A DNA stretch of 64,000 nt from Pseudomonas sediminis (GTDB taxonomy: Bacteria > Pseudomonadota > Gammaproteobacteria > Pseudomonadales > Pseudomonadaceae). Made by a program: the position numbers and the translations under genes. The notes beneath the pieces are model-generated. The model was not told the DNA's origin, searched no databases, and was given only the letters and a program-made list of their open reading frames with translations. Where the stretch lies: the NCBI RefSeq assembly GCF_039555755.1, contig NZ_CP154631.1:310001-374000 (forward strand). Direction: 5' to 3'. Numbering within the stretch: position 1 is the stretch's first letter; each line of letters starts with the position of its first letter. Shown piece after piece: positions 54,253 to 63,119 of this stretch.

Positions 54253-55968
54253 ATGCGTACCAGTCAGTTCCTGCTCTCGACCCTGAAAGAAACCCCTTCC
54301 GATGCCGTGGTGATCAGCCACCAGCTGATGCTGCGTGCCGGCATGATCCGCAAGCTGGCCTCCGGCCTGTACACCTGGCTGCCGATGGGCCTGCGCGTAC
54401 TGCGCAAGGTCGAGACCGTGGTGCGCGAAGAAATGAACGCAGCCGGCGCACTGGAAGTGCTGATGCCAGCCATTCAGCCTGCCGAACTGTGGCAGGAGTC
54501 CGGTCGTTGGGTGCAGTACGGTCCCGAGCTGCTGCGGGTAAAGGATCGTCATGATCGCGAGTTCTGCGTCGGCCCGACCCACGAAGAAGTGATCACCGAT
54601 CTGGCCCGCAACGAGCTGAACAGCTACAAACAGCTGCCGATCAACATGTACCAGATCCAGACCAAGTTCCGTGACGAGATCCGTCCGCGCTTCGGCCTGA
54701 TGCGTGGCCGCGAGTTCATCATGAAGGACGCCTACTCCTTCCATGCCGACCAGGCTTCCCTGCAGGAAACCTATGACCGCATGCACCAGGCCTACTGCAA
54801 CGTATTCAGCCGCCTGGGCCTGAACTTCCGCCCGGTACAGGCCGATACCGGTTCCATCGGCGGCACCGGCTCGCACGAATTCCACGTACTGGCCGACTCC
54901 GGCGAAGACGACATCGCCTTCAGCAATGTCTCCGACTACGCCGCCAACATCGAGAAGGCCGAAGCCATCCCGCGTGAGACAGCGCGCGGCGCTGCGACCG
55001 AAGACATGCGCCTGGTCGACACGCCCGACACCAAGACCATCGACGCACTGGTTCAGGGTTTTGGTCTGGCCATAGAGAAGACCATCAAGACCCTGGTGGT
55101 GCACGCTGCCGAAGAAGGCAAGCTGATCGCCCTGATCGTCCGTGGTGACCACGAGCTGAACGAGATCAAGGCTGCCAACCTGGAGCTGGTTGCCAGCCCG
55201 CTGCAGATGGCCAATGAAGCAGAGATTCGTGCGGCCATCGGTGCAGGCCCTGGCTCGCTGGGCCCGGTCAACCTGCCGATCCCCTGCATCATCGATCGCA
55301 GCGTAGCGCTGATGAGCGATTTCGCGGCCGGTGCCAACATCGAAGACAAGCACTATTTCGGCGTCAACTGGGAGCGCGACCTGCCGCTGCCTGAAGTTGC
55401 CGACCTGCGCAATGTCGTCGCTGGTGACCCTAGCCCGGATGGCCAGGGCACCCTGGAAATCAAGCGCGGCATCGAAGTCGGTCACATCTTCCAGCTCGGC
55501 ACCAAGTACAGCGAGGCCATGAACTGCCAGGTGCTCGGCGAGAACGGCAAGCCTGTAACCCTGACCATGGGCTGCTACGGCATCGGTGTATCGCGCGTGG
55601 TGGCTGCTGCCATCGAGCAGAACTTCGACGAGCGCGGCATTCGCTGGAACGACGCACTGGCGCCCTTCCAGATCGCCCTGGTGCCGCTGCGCTATGAAAC
55701 CGAGCAGGTTCGCGAAGCCACCGACAAGCTGTATGCCGAGCTGACTGCCGCCGGTTACGAAGTGCTGCTGGATGATCGCGACAAGAAAACCAGCCCCGGC
55801 ATCAAGTTCGCCGACATGGAGCTGATCGGCATTCCGCACCGCGTGGTCGTCAGCGACCGTGGCCTGGCCGAGGGTAACCTCGAGTACAAGAGCCGCGCCG
55901 AAACCGAAGCGCAAGCGGTGCCGCTGGCCGACATTCTGTCCTTCCTGCAAGCCCGTATCAGCCGCTGA
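54253..55968 (+). CDS. proS: Prolyl-tRNA synthetase
   Basis: ProS charges tRNA-Pro. The 571-residue bacterial-type enzyme starts [20 protein letters not shown] and has class-II motif 1 ([20 protein letters not shown]), motif 2 ([20 protein letters not shown]), the editing (INS) domain at about 220-400 and motif 3 ([20 protein letters not shown]). The C-terminal anticodon domain follows (about 475-571). The ATG at 54253 fits the family; an earlier frame-open region has no similarity. A lipoprotein gene follows 20 bases on. Confidence 0.96.
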   Translation: MRTSQFLLSTLKETPSDAVVISHQLMLRAGMIRKLASGLYTWLPMGLRVLRKVETVVREEMNAAGALEVLMPAIQPAELWQESGRWVQYGPELLRVKDRHDREFCVGPTHEEVITDLARNELNSYKQLPINMYQIQTKFRDEIRPRFGLMRGREFIMKDAYSFHADQASLQETYDRMHQAYCNVFSRLGLNFRPVQADTGSIGGTGSHEFHVLADSGEDDIAFSNVSDYAANIEKAEAIPRETARGAATEDMRLVDTPDTKTIDALVQGFGLAIEKTIKTLVVHAAEEGKLIALIVRGDHELNEIKAANLELVASPLQMANEAEIRAAIGAGPGSLGPVNLPIPCIIDRSVALMSDFAAGANIEDKHYFGVNWERDLPLPEVADLRNVVAGDPSPDGQGTLEIKRGIEVGHIFQLGTKYSEAMNCQVLGENGKPVTLTMGCYGIGVSRVVAAAIEQNFDERGIRWNDALAPFQIALVPLRYETEQVREATDKLYAELTAAGYEVLLDDRDKKTSPGIKFADMELIGIPHRVVVSDRGLAEGNLEYKSRAETEAQAVPLADILSFLQARISR

Positions 55969-55988
55969 TAACGCCTTACCGAGACATC

Positions 55989-56945
55989 ATGCACACGAGC
56001 AACAACCTTCGCCTCATCGGCGCCGCCCTGTGCGGCGCCCTCTTTCTCAGCGGCTGCGCCAACCAGCTGCCGCAGCGTAGCGAGCATGAGGAGCGCGTCG
56101 AGCGCAAGCTGCTGGATCACCAACTGCAGATCGATGCCGGCGAACCCAAGGTTCTGGAGCTACCGCAGCGCCGCGTGCGTGTGCATGACCAGAAGAGCTA
56201 CGAGGTCACAGCTTTCGAAGTGACCCGTCGCTACGACCGCTACACGCCTTACCAACCCTGGCGCGAGATCTATGAAGTGCCGATGGGGGCAGTCGCGGTG
56301 GTGGCCGGCGTGGGCGCCAACATACTCAACGTGGTGTTGCTCGGCAGCCTGCCGGAAACCGCGACCCGTGACTGGATCAGCTACGGCATGGCCGGCCTCA
56401 ACCCGTTCATGAACGTCGAGTCCAACGGCCGCGCGGAACAGAACCTGGCAAGTATCGATGAGCTGCAGCGCGACCGTCGCATGGAATACACCAACCTGCC
56501 CTGGTCCGAGCGTCCTGTGCAGGTCAAGGCAGGTGATCAGCAGTTCGAGCTGCTCACCGACAGCAGCGGCGTGCTGCGCCTCAATCTGCTGGACAGCCCC
56601 TTCACCGAACAAGACATCACGCGCCTGAACACACTGCAGCTAAGCGTCGAAGACCGCCTCGGTGACGATGTCGCACGCGCCGAAACGACCCTCATGGTCA
56701 GCCACACCTTGCGCGGCAAGCTGAGTGAAGCGCATGACCTGATCTTCGACGACCTCGAGGGTGGCGATGTCGCCCAGTGGGTACACCGGGTCAAACGCCT
56801 TTCCGATCTGGGTCTGGAAGAGGAAGCCAGCGAGCTGGAGCAGAGCCTGATCGAGCTGACGCGCAACGATCCCGAATTGCAGGACGCCTTCCTCAAGGCT
56901 CTACTCAAGGACGCCGGACGCCTGGCCGCCGATCCGGCCAACTGA
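55989..56945 (+). CDS. Lipoprotein of unknown function
   Basis: This 318-residue lipoprotein precursor has a signal peptide ending LFLSGC-ANQ. The middle contains one hydrophobic stretch (GAVAVVAGVGANILNVVLLG, about 101-120); the rest is soluble and acidic, with ETTLMVSHTLRGKLSEAHDL and a helical, Glu/Leu-rich C-terminus. It is conserved next to proS in pseudomonads (PA0955, from memory) but has no known function. It begins 20 bases after proS and is probably co-transcribed with it. Confidence 0.85.
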   Translation: MHTSNNLRLIGAALCGALFLSGCANQLPQRSEHEERVERKLLDHQLQIDAGEPKVLELPQRRVRVHDQKSYEVTAFEVTRRYDRYTPYQPWREIYEVPMGAVAVVAGVGANILNVVLLGSLPETATRDWISYGMAGLNPFMNVESNGRAEQNLASIDELQRDRRMEYTNLPWSERPVQVKAGDQQFELLTDSSGVLRLNLLDSPFTEQDITRLNTLQLSVEDRLGDDVARAETTLMVSHTLRGKLSEAHDLIFDDLEGGDVAQWVHRVKRLSDLGLEEEASELEQSLIELTRNDPELQDAFLKALLKDAGRLAADPAN

Positions 56946-56987
56946 TTCCGAACGACACGCCTCGGCCGATTGGTCAGTGACGGCCTT

Positions 56988-57809
56988 TCAGACCATCTCC
57001 AGCGGCTGCTTGCCACGTGGTGGCGCAAAGACCTCATCCAGCAGGTTCAAATCATCCACATTCAACGCGATGGCAGTCGCTGCAGCGTTATCGCGTAAAT
57101 GCGCGCTGCTTGCGGCCTTGGGAATGGCAATCACACCGTCCTGCCTGAGTGTCCAGGCCAACGCTATCTGAGCAGCGGTAGCCCCATGTCGCTCAGCCAC
57201 CTGCCGCATTACCGGCTCATGCAACAAGGCACCCGCCTGACTTAGCGGACAGTAGGCCATCAGCGGCATGCCGGCACGCTGTTGCCAAGGCAGCAGGTCA
57301 TACTCGATGCCTCGCGCCTCCGAGTTGTACAGCACCTGATTGGCCTGGCATGCCGGCTGATCCAGCTCCAGCAGGTCATCCAGGTCGAAGTTGGAGACGC
57401 CCCAGGCGCCAATCTTGCCCTGAGCTCGCAGCCGCTCGAAACCTTCGACCGTCTCGGCAAGCGGATAGCGCCCACGCCAGTGCAGCAGGTAGAGGTCGAT
57501 ACGCTCACACCCCAGGCGCTTCAGGCTGCGCTCACAGGCGGCCTGAACACCCTGCAGACTGGCGTTGTGCGGGTAAACCTTGCTGACCAGGAACACCTCG
57601 TCACGACGACCGGCGATGGCCTCCCCCACCACCTGCTCCGCGCCACCCTCGCCATACATTTCGGCGGTGTCGATCAGGCTCAAACCCAGGTCCAGTCCTT
57701 CACGTAGCGCTGCCACCTCACGCGCGTGCTGGTGCCGGTCTTCGCCCATGCGCCAGGTCCCCTGACCTATCACCGGCACCTGTACGCCGGCTAACTCAAT
57801 TCTGTGCAT
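56988..57809 (-). CDS. Aldo/keto reductase
   Basis: This 273-residue NADPH-dependent oxidoreductase is of the AKR superfamily. The catalytic tetrad is visible: Asp and Tyr in LSLIDTAEMYGEGGAEQVVG (the DTAEMYG motif), Lys in EVFLVSKVYPHNAS and His in IDLYLLHWRGRYPLAETVEG. Cofactor-binding residues lie in GVIAIPKAASSAHL. The family reduces diverse aldehydes and ketones; the substrate is unknown. It is followed by a SAM methyltransferase gene upstream on the same strand, 24 bases away. Confidence 0.9.
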   Translation of the reverse strand: MHRIELAGVQVPVIGQGTWRMGEDRHQHAREVAALREGLDLGLSLIDTAEMYGEGGAEQVVGEAIAGRRDEVFLVSKVYPHNASLQGVQAACERSLKRLGCERIDLYLLHWRGRYPLAETVEGFERLRAQGKIGAWGVSNFDLDDLLELDQPACQANQVLYNSEARGIEYDLLPWQQRAGMPLMAYCPLSQAGALLHEPVMRQVAERHGATAAQIALAWTLRQDGVIAIPKAASSAHLRDNAAATAIALNVDDLNLLDEVFAPPRGKQPLEMV

Positions 57810-57833
57810 CGATTTCTCCCGTCAACTGCATGA

Positions 57834-58514
57834 TCACAGCGGCTTGAGCAACAGCAGCAGGGACACCGGCTGAACACTCTCGGGGTGCAGCGGCTCCTGC
57901 AGCCATTCGAGACGCCAGCCGGTTTCAGCGATTAGCGTCAGCCAGGATTGCAGAGTGCGGAAGAACCAAGGCATGGGCGCCTGAAAGCCCTCGCCGAAGC
58001 CGACGAAGTCCTCCACCCGCCAACCGTCCTGGTAAGGCTCGCCATGACTGGCACGCCAGGGGTGAAGGGTCTGGATCAGCAAGCTGCCGCCAGGCACTAG
58101 CAACTTTTGCAGGCTGCGCAGAATCGGCTGCAGCGGCTCTTCGAGCAGGGCGAAGTTGCAGACCAATACCTCGAAACGTCCAAGTTGCTCGGCGTGTTCT
58201 TCCAGTTCGGCATAGCCGCAGACGCGATACTGACTACGCCCATCGCACGCAGCGCGAGCCGCCTCGATCAGCGGCGCCGAAGCGTCCACACCGACCGGTT
58301 CGATACCATATTCGGCCAGCCCGCGGCACAGCCAACCCTCGCCGCAACCGATATCCAGCACGCGTTTGGGTTGCAGCGCCAGCACAGCCTGGATGATCGC
58401 GGCATCGGTGACCAGGCGGCGACTTTCGATGCGCTGTTCACGCACTGCGGCAGCCCAGGCATCGGCATTGGCCTGCCAGCTTTGCTGGAGCTGTTCTCGA
58501 TGGTCGCGCTGCAT
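57834..58514 (-). CDS. Class I SAM-dependent methyltransferase
   Basis: This 226-residue Rossmann-fold methyltransferase has SAM-binding motif I VLDIGCGEGWLCRGLAEYGI (about 50-69), the acidic turn VGVDASAPLIEAAR (motif II), and the segment EVLVCNFALLEEPLQPILRS, ending in PVSLLLLLKPL. The substrate is unknown. The ATG at 58514 is favoured because CAGGGTATCGGT provides a better ribosome site than the ATG 15 bases upstream. It is probably co-transcribed with the aldo/keto reductase gene. Confidence 0.87.
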   Translation of the reverse strand: MQRDHREQLQQSWQANADAWAAAVREQRIESRRLVTDAAIIQAVLALQPKRVLDIGCGEGWLCRGLAEYGIEPVGVDASAPLIEAARAACDGRSQYRVCGYAELEEHAEQLGRFEVLVCNFALLEEPLQPILRSLQKLLVPGGSLLIQTLHPWRASHGEPYQDGWRVEDFVGFGEGFQAPMPWFFRTLQSWLTLIAETGWRLEWLQEPLHPESVQPVSLLLLLKPL

Positions 58515-58737
58515 ACCGATACCCTGCATTTGTGGGTTGCAGCGAGTCTAGCAGGCCAGCCCATCATCCAGGTACAACCCTGGCAATGAGTGGAAACGGC
58601 CAGCCAGACGGCGCGCAAGGGTCTAAGCTGATAACAAGACAGACGAGACAACCGCAGCCCAGCCGGCCCAAGGTCAGCATCCGGCAAGAGGCAATCTCGC
58701 GGCTTCGAATGATGCTGACAGGCCAGGCCGGTGATTT

Positions 58738-61700
58738 ATGGGCGCATCATGGCAACGTAATCCGCAGCAACCTGACCTCGCCTCCTCGGCGAGCACGCAG
58801 GGCAGGACGAAGTCGGCCAATGCTGCAAGGCATCACTGGCGCCTGACACTCTATCTGTTACTGGCCCTGCTGGTGCTGGCGGTTACCGCCCTGCTGGTGT
58901 TCGAGTCACGCAGCGCCCACTTTCAGTCACGCGAGCTCAGTCGCTATGCCGCGAACCTGACGTACAAGGTCGAACCAGGCCCCAGCGAGCGCATCATCTA
59001 CCCGACCGATGGCCCTTTTGACAAACGCCAGGGCTATGCCTACCTGCCACTGATGCTGGAGCGCCTGCAACAGCGCGATTATCAGGTCACCGAGCAGTCG
59101 CGCTTCTCCGAACAATTGATGGCCTACAGTCGCCGCGGCCTGTTCCCGCCCTTTACCGAGAAGAGCCAGAGTGGCCTGAGCATCAGCGATTGTCGCGGTA
59201 CGCCGTTCTACGAATTTCGCTATCCGCAACAGGGGTACGCCGACTTCGCCAGCATCCCGCCGCTGGTGGTCAGCAGCCTGCTGTTCATCGAGAACCGTCA
59301 GTTGCTCGACCCCGCGCAACCGCTGGCCAACCCGGCGGTGGACTGGCCGCGCTTCGCCATGGCGGCACTGTCTCAGCTTGGCAAGATGCTCGACGTGCAG
59401 GATCAGTCTGCCGGAGGCAGCACTCTGGCCACGCAACTGGAGAAATACCGCCACTCCCCGGATGGGCTGACGCTGTCAGCCGGGGAAAAGTTGCGGCAGA
59501 TGATTTCCGCCAGCGTGCGCGCTTATCAGCACGGCCCGGAAACGCTCGAAGCGCGTCAACGCATCGTCCGCGACTACCTCAATAGTGTGCCGCTGTCTGC
59601 AGCACCCGGTCATGGTGAGGTGAACGGCCTGGCTGACGGCCTGCGCATCTGGTACGGCGCCGACTTCGAGCGCAGTAACGCCCTGCTCGATCCGCTTCGC
59701 TCGCCCGACGCCAGCCTTGCCGAGCGCGGCCTGGCCCTGCGGCAGATGCTGTCATTGATGATCGCCCAACGCCGGCCCTCCTACTACCTCGCACAAGGGC
59801 GCCGTGACATGGAGGCGCTGACCGAAAGCCACATACGCCTGATCGCCAGCGGTGGTCTGATCGATGCTGACCTGCGCGATGCCGCTCTCACACAGAAACT
59901 GCAGTACCGCGACTGGCAGCAGGAGCCCAACCTTCGCGCCGTGGAAAGCGACAAAGGCATCAGCGTGGCGCGCTCGCGTCTGTCCAACCTGCTGGGCATG
60001 CCACTCTACGATCTTGATCGCCTCGACCTGTCCGCACGCAGCACCCTGCAACGCGACCTGCAACAGCAGACCAGCACCTACCTGCAGAACCTGGCCGATC
60101 CGGAGTTCGCCGGCAAGATCGGCCTGTTCGGCGAGCGCCTGCTGTCACCGGAGAAAACCGCGGAAGTGCGCTACAGCTTCACCCTGTTCGAACGCACCCC
60201 AACCGGCAGCCGGGTACGGGTGCAGACCGACAGCACCGACCAACCCTTCGACATCAACGAGGGCAGCAAGCTGGAGCTTGGCTCCACCGCCAAACTGCGC
60301 GTATTGGCCACCTATCTGGAGATCATCGCCGAGCTGCATCAGCGCCACGCGAACAAGAGCCCAGCCGAGTTGCGCCAAGTGGACATCGCCGAGCAGGACT
60401 ACCTGAGCAGCTGGGCCGTGAGCTACCTGCAAGCCAACCCGGGGGCGGACCTGGCCAGCATGCTCGACGCCGCGCTGGAGCGGCGCTACTCGGCCAACCC
60501 GAACGAGCGCTTCTTCACTGGCGGCGGACTGCACACCTTCGGCAACTTCCGCCGCGAGGACAACGGCCGTAACCCGACCCTGCGCGAATCCCTGCGCGAG
60601 TCGATCAACCTGCCCTTTGTACGCCTGATGCGTGACCTGGTGCGCTACAGCACCTACCAGAACAGCGCCGAACTGCTCAAGGACGACAAGGACCCACGCC
60701 GCCAGGAATACCTGCAGCGTTTTGCTGATCAGGAGGGACGCACCTTCCTTCTGCGCTTCTGGCGCAAGTATCAAGGCCAGCCGGAGCCGCAGCGCCTGGA
60801 GACGTTCATCAGCGGCCTGCGCCAGACCTCGGTACGATTAAGCGCCGTGCACCGTTACCTGCTGCCGCAGGCTGACGAAGCCACCTTCGCCGCTTTTCTA
60901 CGGGCGCAACTGCCCCAGGAGAAACTCACCGACCAACGCATCGCGCGCCTGTATCAGGACTACGGCCCGGGCGCTTACAGCCTGCCGGATCAGGGCTATA
61001 TCGCCCGCGTCCACCCGCTGGAACTCTGGCTGCTGGGCTACCGGATCAGCAACCCGCAGGCGACTTTCAACGACGCTGTAGCTGCCAGCATCGACGAGCG
61101 CCAGGAAGTCTATGGCTGGTTGTTCCGTAGTCGACACAAGAGTGCCCGCGACAGCCGCATCCGTATCATGCTGGAGGTCGAAGCCTTCTCCGACATTCAT
61201 CGGCGCTGGCAGAACCTGGGTTATCCCTTCCAGTATCTGGTGCCCTCGCTGGCCACCGCGCTGGGCAGCTCCGGTGACCGGCCAGCAGCCTTGGCCGAGC
61301 TGATGGGTATCATCCAGAACGACGGCATTCGCCAGCCGGTGCTGCGCATCGACGAACTGCATTTCGCCGCCGATACACCTTATGAGACGCGAGTCGAACG
61401 GGATATACACGTCGGCAAGCGGGTGATGCAGTCCGAAGTGGCTGCGGCATTGCGCAATGCCCTCTCGCAAGTGGTGGAAGGCGGGACCGCGCGGCGCTTG
61501 CAAGGCACTTTCCAGTTACAGGACGGCCATAGCCTGACGCTGGGCGGCAAGACCGGCACCGGCGACAACCGCATCGAGAGCGTCGGCCCTGGCGGCCGGG
61601 TAATCAGTTCGCGCGCGATGAACCGCACGGCGACCTTCGTGTTCTTTCTCGGCCCGCGGCACTACGGCACCCTGACAGCGTTCGTACCAGGACGCGAGGC

Positions 61701-61839
61701 CGAACGCTTCACCTTCACCTCAGCGTTGCCGGTACAGGTGCTCAAGGGCATGGCGTCGATCCTTGCGCCCTACCTCGAACCCGGCAGCGCCACCCTGTGT
61801 GATACGCCGATGAGCCCACCACAGATCAGCCGCCGGTAA
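58738..61839 (+). CDS. Large membrane-anchored class-A-PBP-like protein
   Basis: This 1033-residue protein has one N-terminal membrane helix (about 35-56, LTLYLLLALLVLAVTALLVF), a glycosyltransferase-51-like region (about 150-340) and a transpeptidase-like region (about 480-1000). The GT51 signatures are altered: GGSTLATQLEKYRHSPDG in place of GGSTITQQLAKN, and RIVRDYLNSVPLSAAPGHGE, in which the catalytic glutamate of the usual ExYLN motif is aspartate. The transpeptidase motifs look intact: SxxK in LELGSTAKLRVL (about 516), SxN in RESINLPFVRL (about 622) and KTG in GGKTGTGDN (about 938). It is similar to the 'transglycosylase domain' proteins of P. aeruginosa (PA0788, from memory). Confidence 0.86.
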   Translation: MGASWQRNPQQPDLASSASTQGRTKSANAARHHWRLTLYLLLALLVLAVTALLVFESRSAHFQSRELSRYAANLTYKVEPGPSERIIYPTDGPFDKRQGYAYLPLMLERLQQRDYQVTEQSRFSEQLMAYSRRGLFPPFTEKSQSGLSISDCRGTPFYEFRYPQQGYADFASIPPLVVSSLLFIENRQLLDPAQPLANPAVDWPRFAMAALSQLGKMLDVQDQSAGGSTLATQLEKYRHSPDGLTLSAGEKLRQMISASVRAYQHGPETLEARQRIVRDYLNSVPLSAAPGHGEVNGLADGLRIWYGADFERSNALLDPLRSPDASLAERGLALRQMLSLMIAQRRPSYYLAQGRRDMEALTESHIRLIASGGLIDADLRDAALTQKLQYRDWQQEPNLRAVESDKGISVARSRLSNLLGMPLYDLDRLDLSARSTLQRDLQQQTSTYLQNLADPEFAGKIGLFGERLLSPEKTAEVRYSFTLFERTPTGSRVRVQTDSTDQPFDINEGSKLELGSTAKLRVLATYLEIIAELHQRHANKSPAELRQVDIAEQDYLSSWAVSYLQANPGADLASMLDAALERRYSANPNERFFTGGGLHTFGNFRREDNGRNPTLRESLRESINLPFVRLMRDLVRYSTYQNSAELLKDDKDPRRQEYLQRFADQEGRTFLLRFWRKYQGQPEPQRLETFISGLRQTSVRLSAVHRYLLPQADEATFAAFLRAQLPQEKLTDQRIARLYQDYGPGAYSLPDQGYIARVHPLELWLLGYRISNPQATFNDAVAASIDERQEVYGWLFRSRHKSARDSRIRIMLEVEAFSDIHRRWQNLGYPFQYLVPSLATALGSSGDRPAALAELMGIIQNDGIRQPVLRIDELHFAADTPYETRVERDIHVGKRVMQSEVAAALRNALSQVVEGGTARRLQGTFQLQDGHSLTLGGKTGTGDNRIESVGPGGRVISSRAMNRTATFVFFLGPRHYGTLTAFVPGREAERFTFTSALPVQVLKGMASILAPYLEPGSATLCDTPMSPPQISRR

Positions 61840-61922
61840 TACCTGGTAACCACAGTGGCCGGCCCCCTGGCGAAACCCGGCATCGGATGTGCAGTCCATG
61901 GCTGCATTATCCGTTGCCGTTC

Positions 61923-62819
61923 ATGAGTATGCCGATGCCCTCACCCTGGTTAGCCCTGCTGCGCCGCCGTCGCCTGAGCCTGATGTTTATGGGCTGCCTA
62001 CTGGTATTGCTACCGATCGGCTGCGCCAAGCTGGAGCAGACCGAGCGCGAACTGGTGTTTCGTATCGAGCCCGGCACCGCCCGCTGGTTCAGCGGCCTGC
62101 CAGCTGGCGTCGAGGACGTGCAACTGCAATCCCCCGACCTCACTGCCGATGAGAGCCTGCATGCCTGGTGGTGGCCGGCTCCACGCAAGGATGCACCGAC
62201 GCTGCTCTATCTGCATGGTTCACGCTGGAACCTGACCGGTCAGCTGTTTCGCATCGAACAGTTGCATGCCATGGGCTTCTCGGTCTTGGCGGTGGACTAC
62301 CGCGGCTTCGGCGAAAGCCGTGGCGCCTTGCCCTCCGAGCGTAGCGTGTACCAAGACGCCCTGATCGCCTGGCAGCACTTGGTGCGCCTGCAGCCCGAGG
62401 CGAACAAACGCTTCATCTATGGCCATTCGCTAGGTGGCGCCGTAGCCGTCAACCTGGCGCACGAACTGGCAAGTGAAGAGGAAGCCGCGCAGGCCGCCGG
62501 CCTGATCGTCGAGTCCAGTTTCACCAATCTGGGCGACGTGGCGGCCGCGGTTACCAACACCTCGCTGCCGGTGCGCTGGCTGCTGTCGCAGGAGTTCGAC
62601 TCGCTGAGCAAGATCGGCGATGTCGGCATTCCGGTGCTGATCGCTCATGGTCGCGATGACCGCTACGTACCGTCACGCTTCAGCCAGGCGCTGTTCGACG
62701 CGGCCAGCGAGCCCAAGCAGTTACTGCTGATCGACGGCGCCAACCACAACAACAGCCTGCGCATGGCCGGTAACAGCTACCGCCAGGCCTTGCGGGCTCT
62801 GGGGCTCGAACTTAACTGA
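61923..62819 (+). CDS. Alpha/beta-hydrolase, probably membrane-anchored
   Basis: This alpha/beta-fold hydrolase of about 298 residues has an N-terminal basic and hydrophobic segment ([24 protein letters not shown]) that could be a lipoprotein signal, though the lipobox PIGC is not ideal. The core has the [12 protein letters not shown] oxyanion strand, [15 protein letters not shown], the nucleophile elbow [13 protein letters not shown] with Ser, an Asp in [15 protein letters not shown] and the catalytic His in [10 protein letters not shown], so the triad is complete. Substrate unknown. The start is uncertain (61887 is also possible). It overlaps the convergent VF530 gene by eight bases. Confidence 0.85.
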   Translation: MSMPMPSPWLALLRRRRLSLMFMGCLLVLLPIGCAKLEQTERELVFRIEPGTARWFSGLPAGVEDVQLQSPDLTADESLHAWWWPAPRKDAPTLLYLHGSRWNLTGQLFRIEQLHAMGFSVLAVDYRGFGESRGALPSERSVYQDALIAWQHLVRLQPEANKRFIYGHSLGGAVAVNLAHELASEEEAAQAAGLIVESSFTNLGDVAAAVTNTSLPVRWLLSQEFDSLSKIGDVGIPVLIAHGRDDRYVPSRFSQALFDAASEPKQLLLIDGANHNNSLRMAGNSYRQALRALGLELN

Positions 62820-63021
62820 AGTGCTGCAGATAGAGCTGCTCCACCTTGGCACGTGCCCAAGGCGTCTTGCGCAGGAAGGTCAGACTCGACTTGATGCTCG
62901 GCTCATGTTTGAAACAGCGCACGTCGACCTGATGGGCAAGACCGTCCCAACCGATGCGGTCCACCAGGGCGGTGAGAATCGCCTGCAAGGTCAGGCCATG
63001 GAGCGGGTCATTGCTGGTCAT
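62812..63021 (-). CDS. VF530-family small DNA-binding protein
   Basis: This 69-residue protein of the VF530 (DUF2132) family starts [20 protein letters not shown], with the typical [20 protein letters not shown] and [20 protein letters not shown]. The family binds DNA and is structurally characterised, but its role is unknown. It is probably transcribed alone; the ATG six codons upstream gives a longer alternative. Confidence 0.86.
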   Translation of the reverse strand: MTSNDPLHGLTLQAILTALVDRIGWDGLAHQVDVRCFKHEPSIKSSLTFLRKTPWARAKVEQLYLQHFS

Positions 63022-63067
63022 GAGAGCATCCGTTAACAAAAGTGCGCCTATCTTAGAGGCAGAAACG

Positions 63068-63103
63068 AAAAAGGCGATGACTGCCTAACAATCATCGCCT
63101 TCA
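63068..63103 (-). terminator. Terminator of putP
   Basis: AAGGCGATGA and TCATCGCCTT form a 10-bp stem; the minus strand then reads TTTCGTTTC after the stem. It lies about 20 bases beyond the putP stop. Confidence 0.85.
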
Positions 63104-63119
63104 GTTCAAGCCAGCAAGC

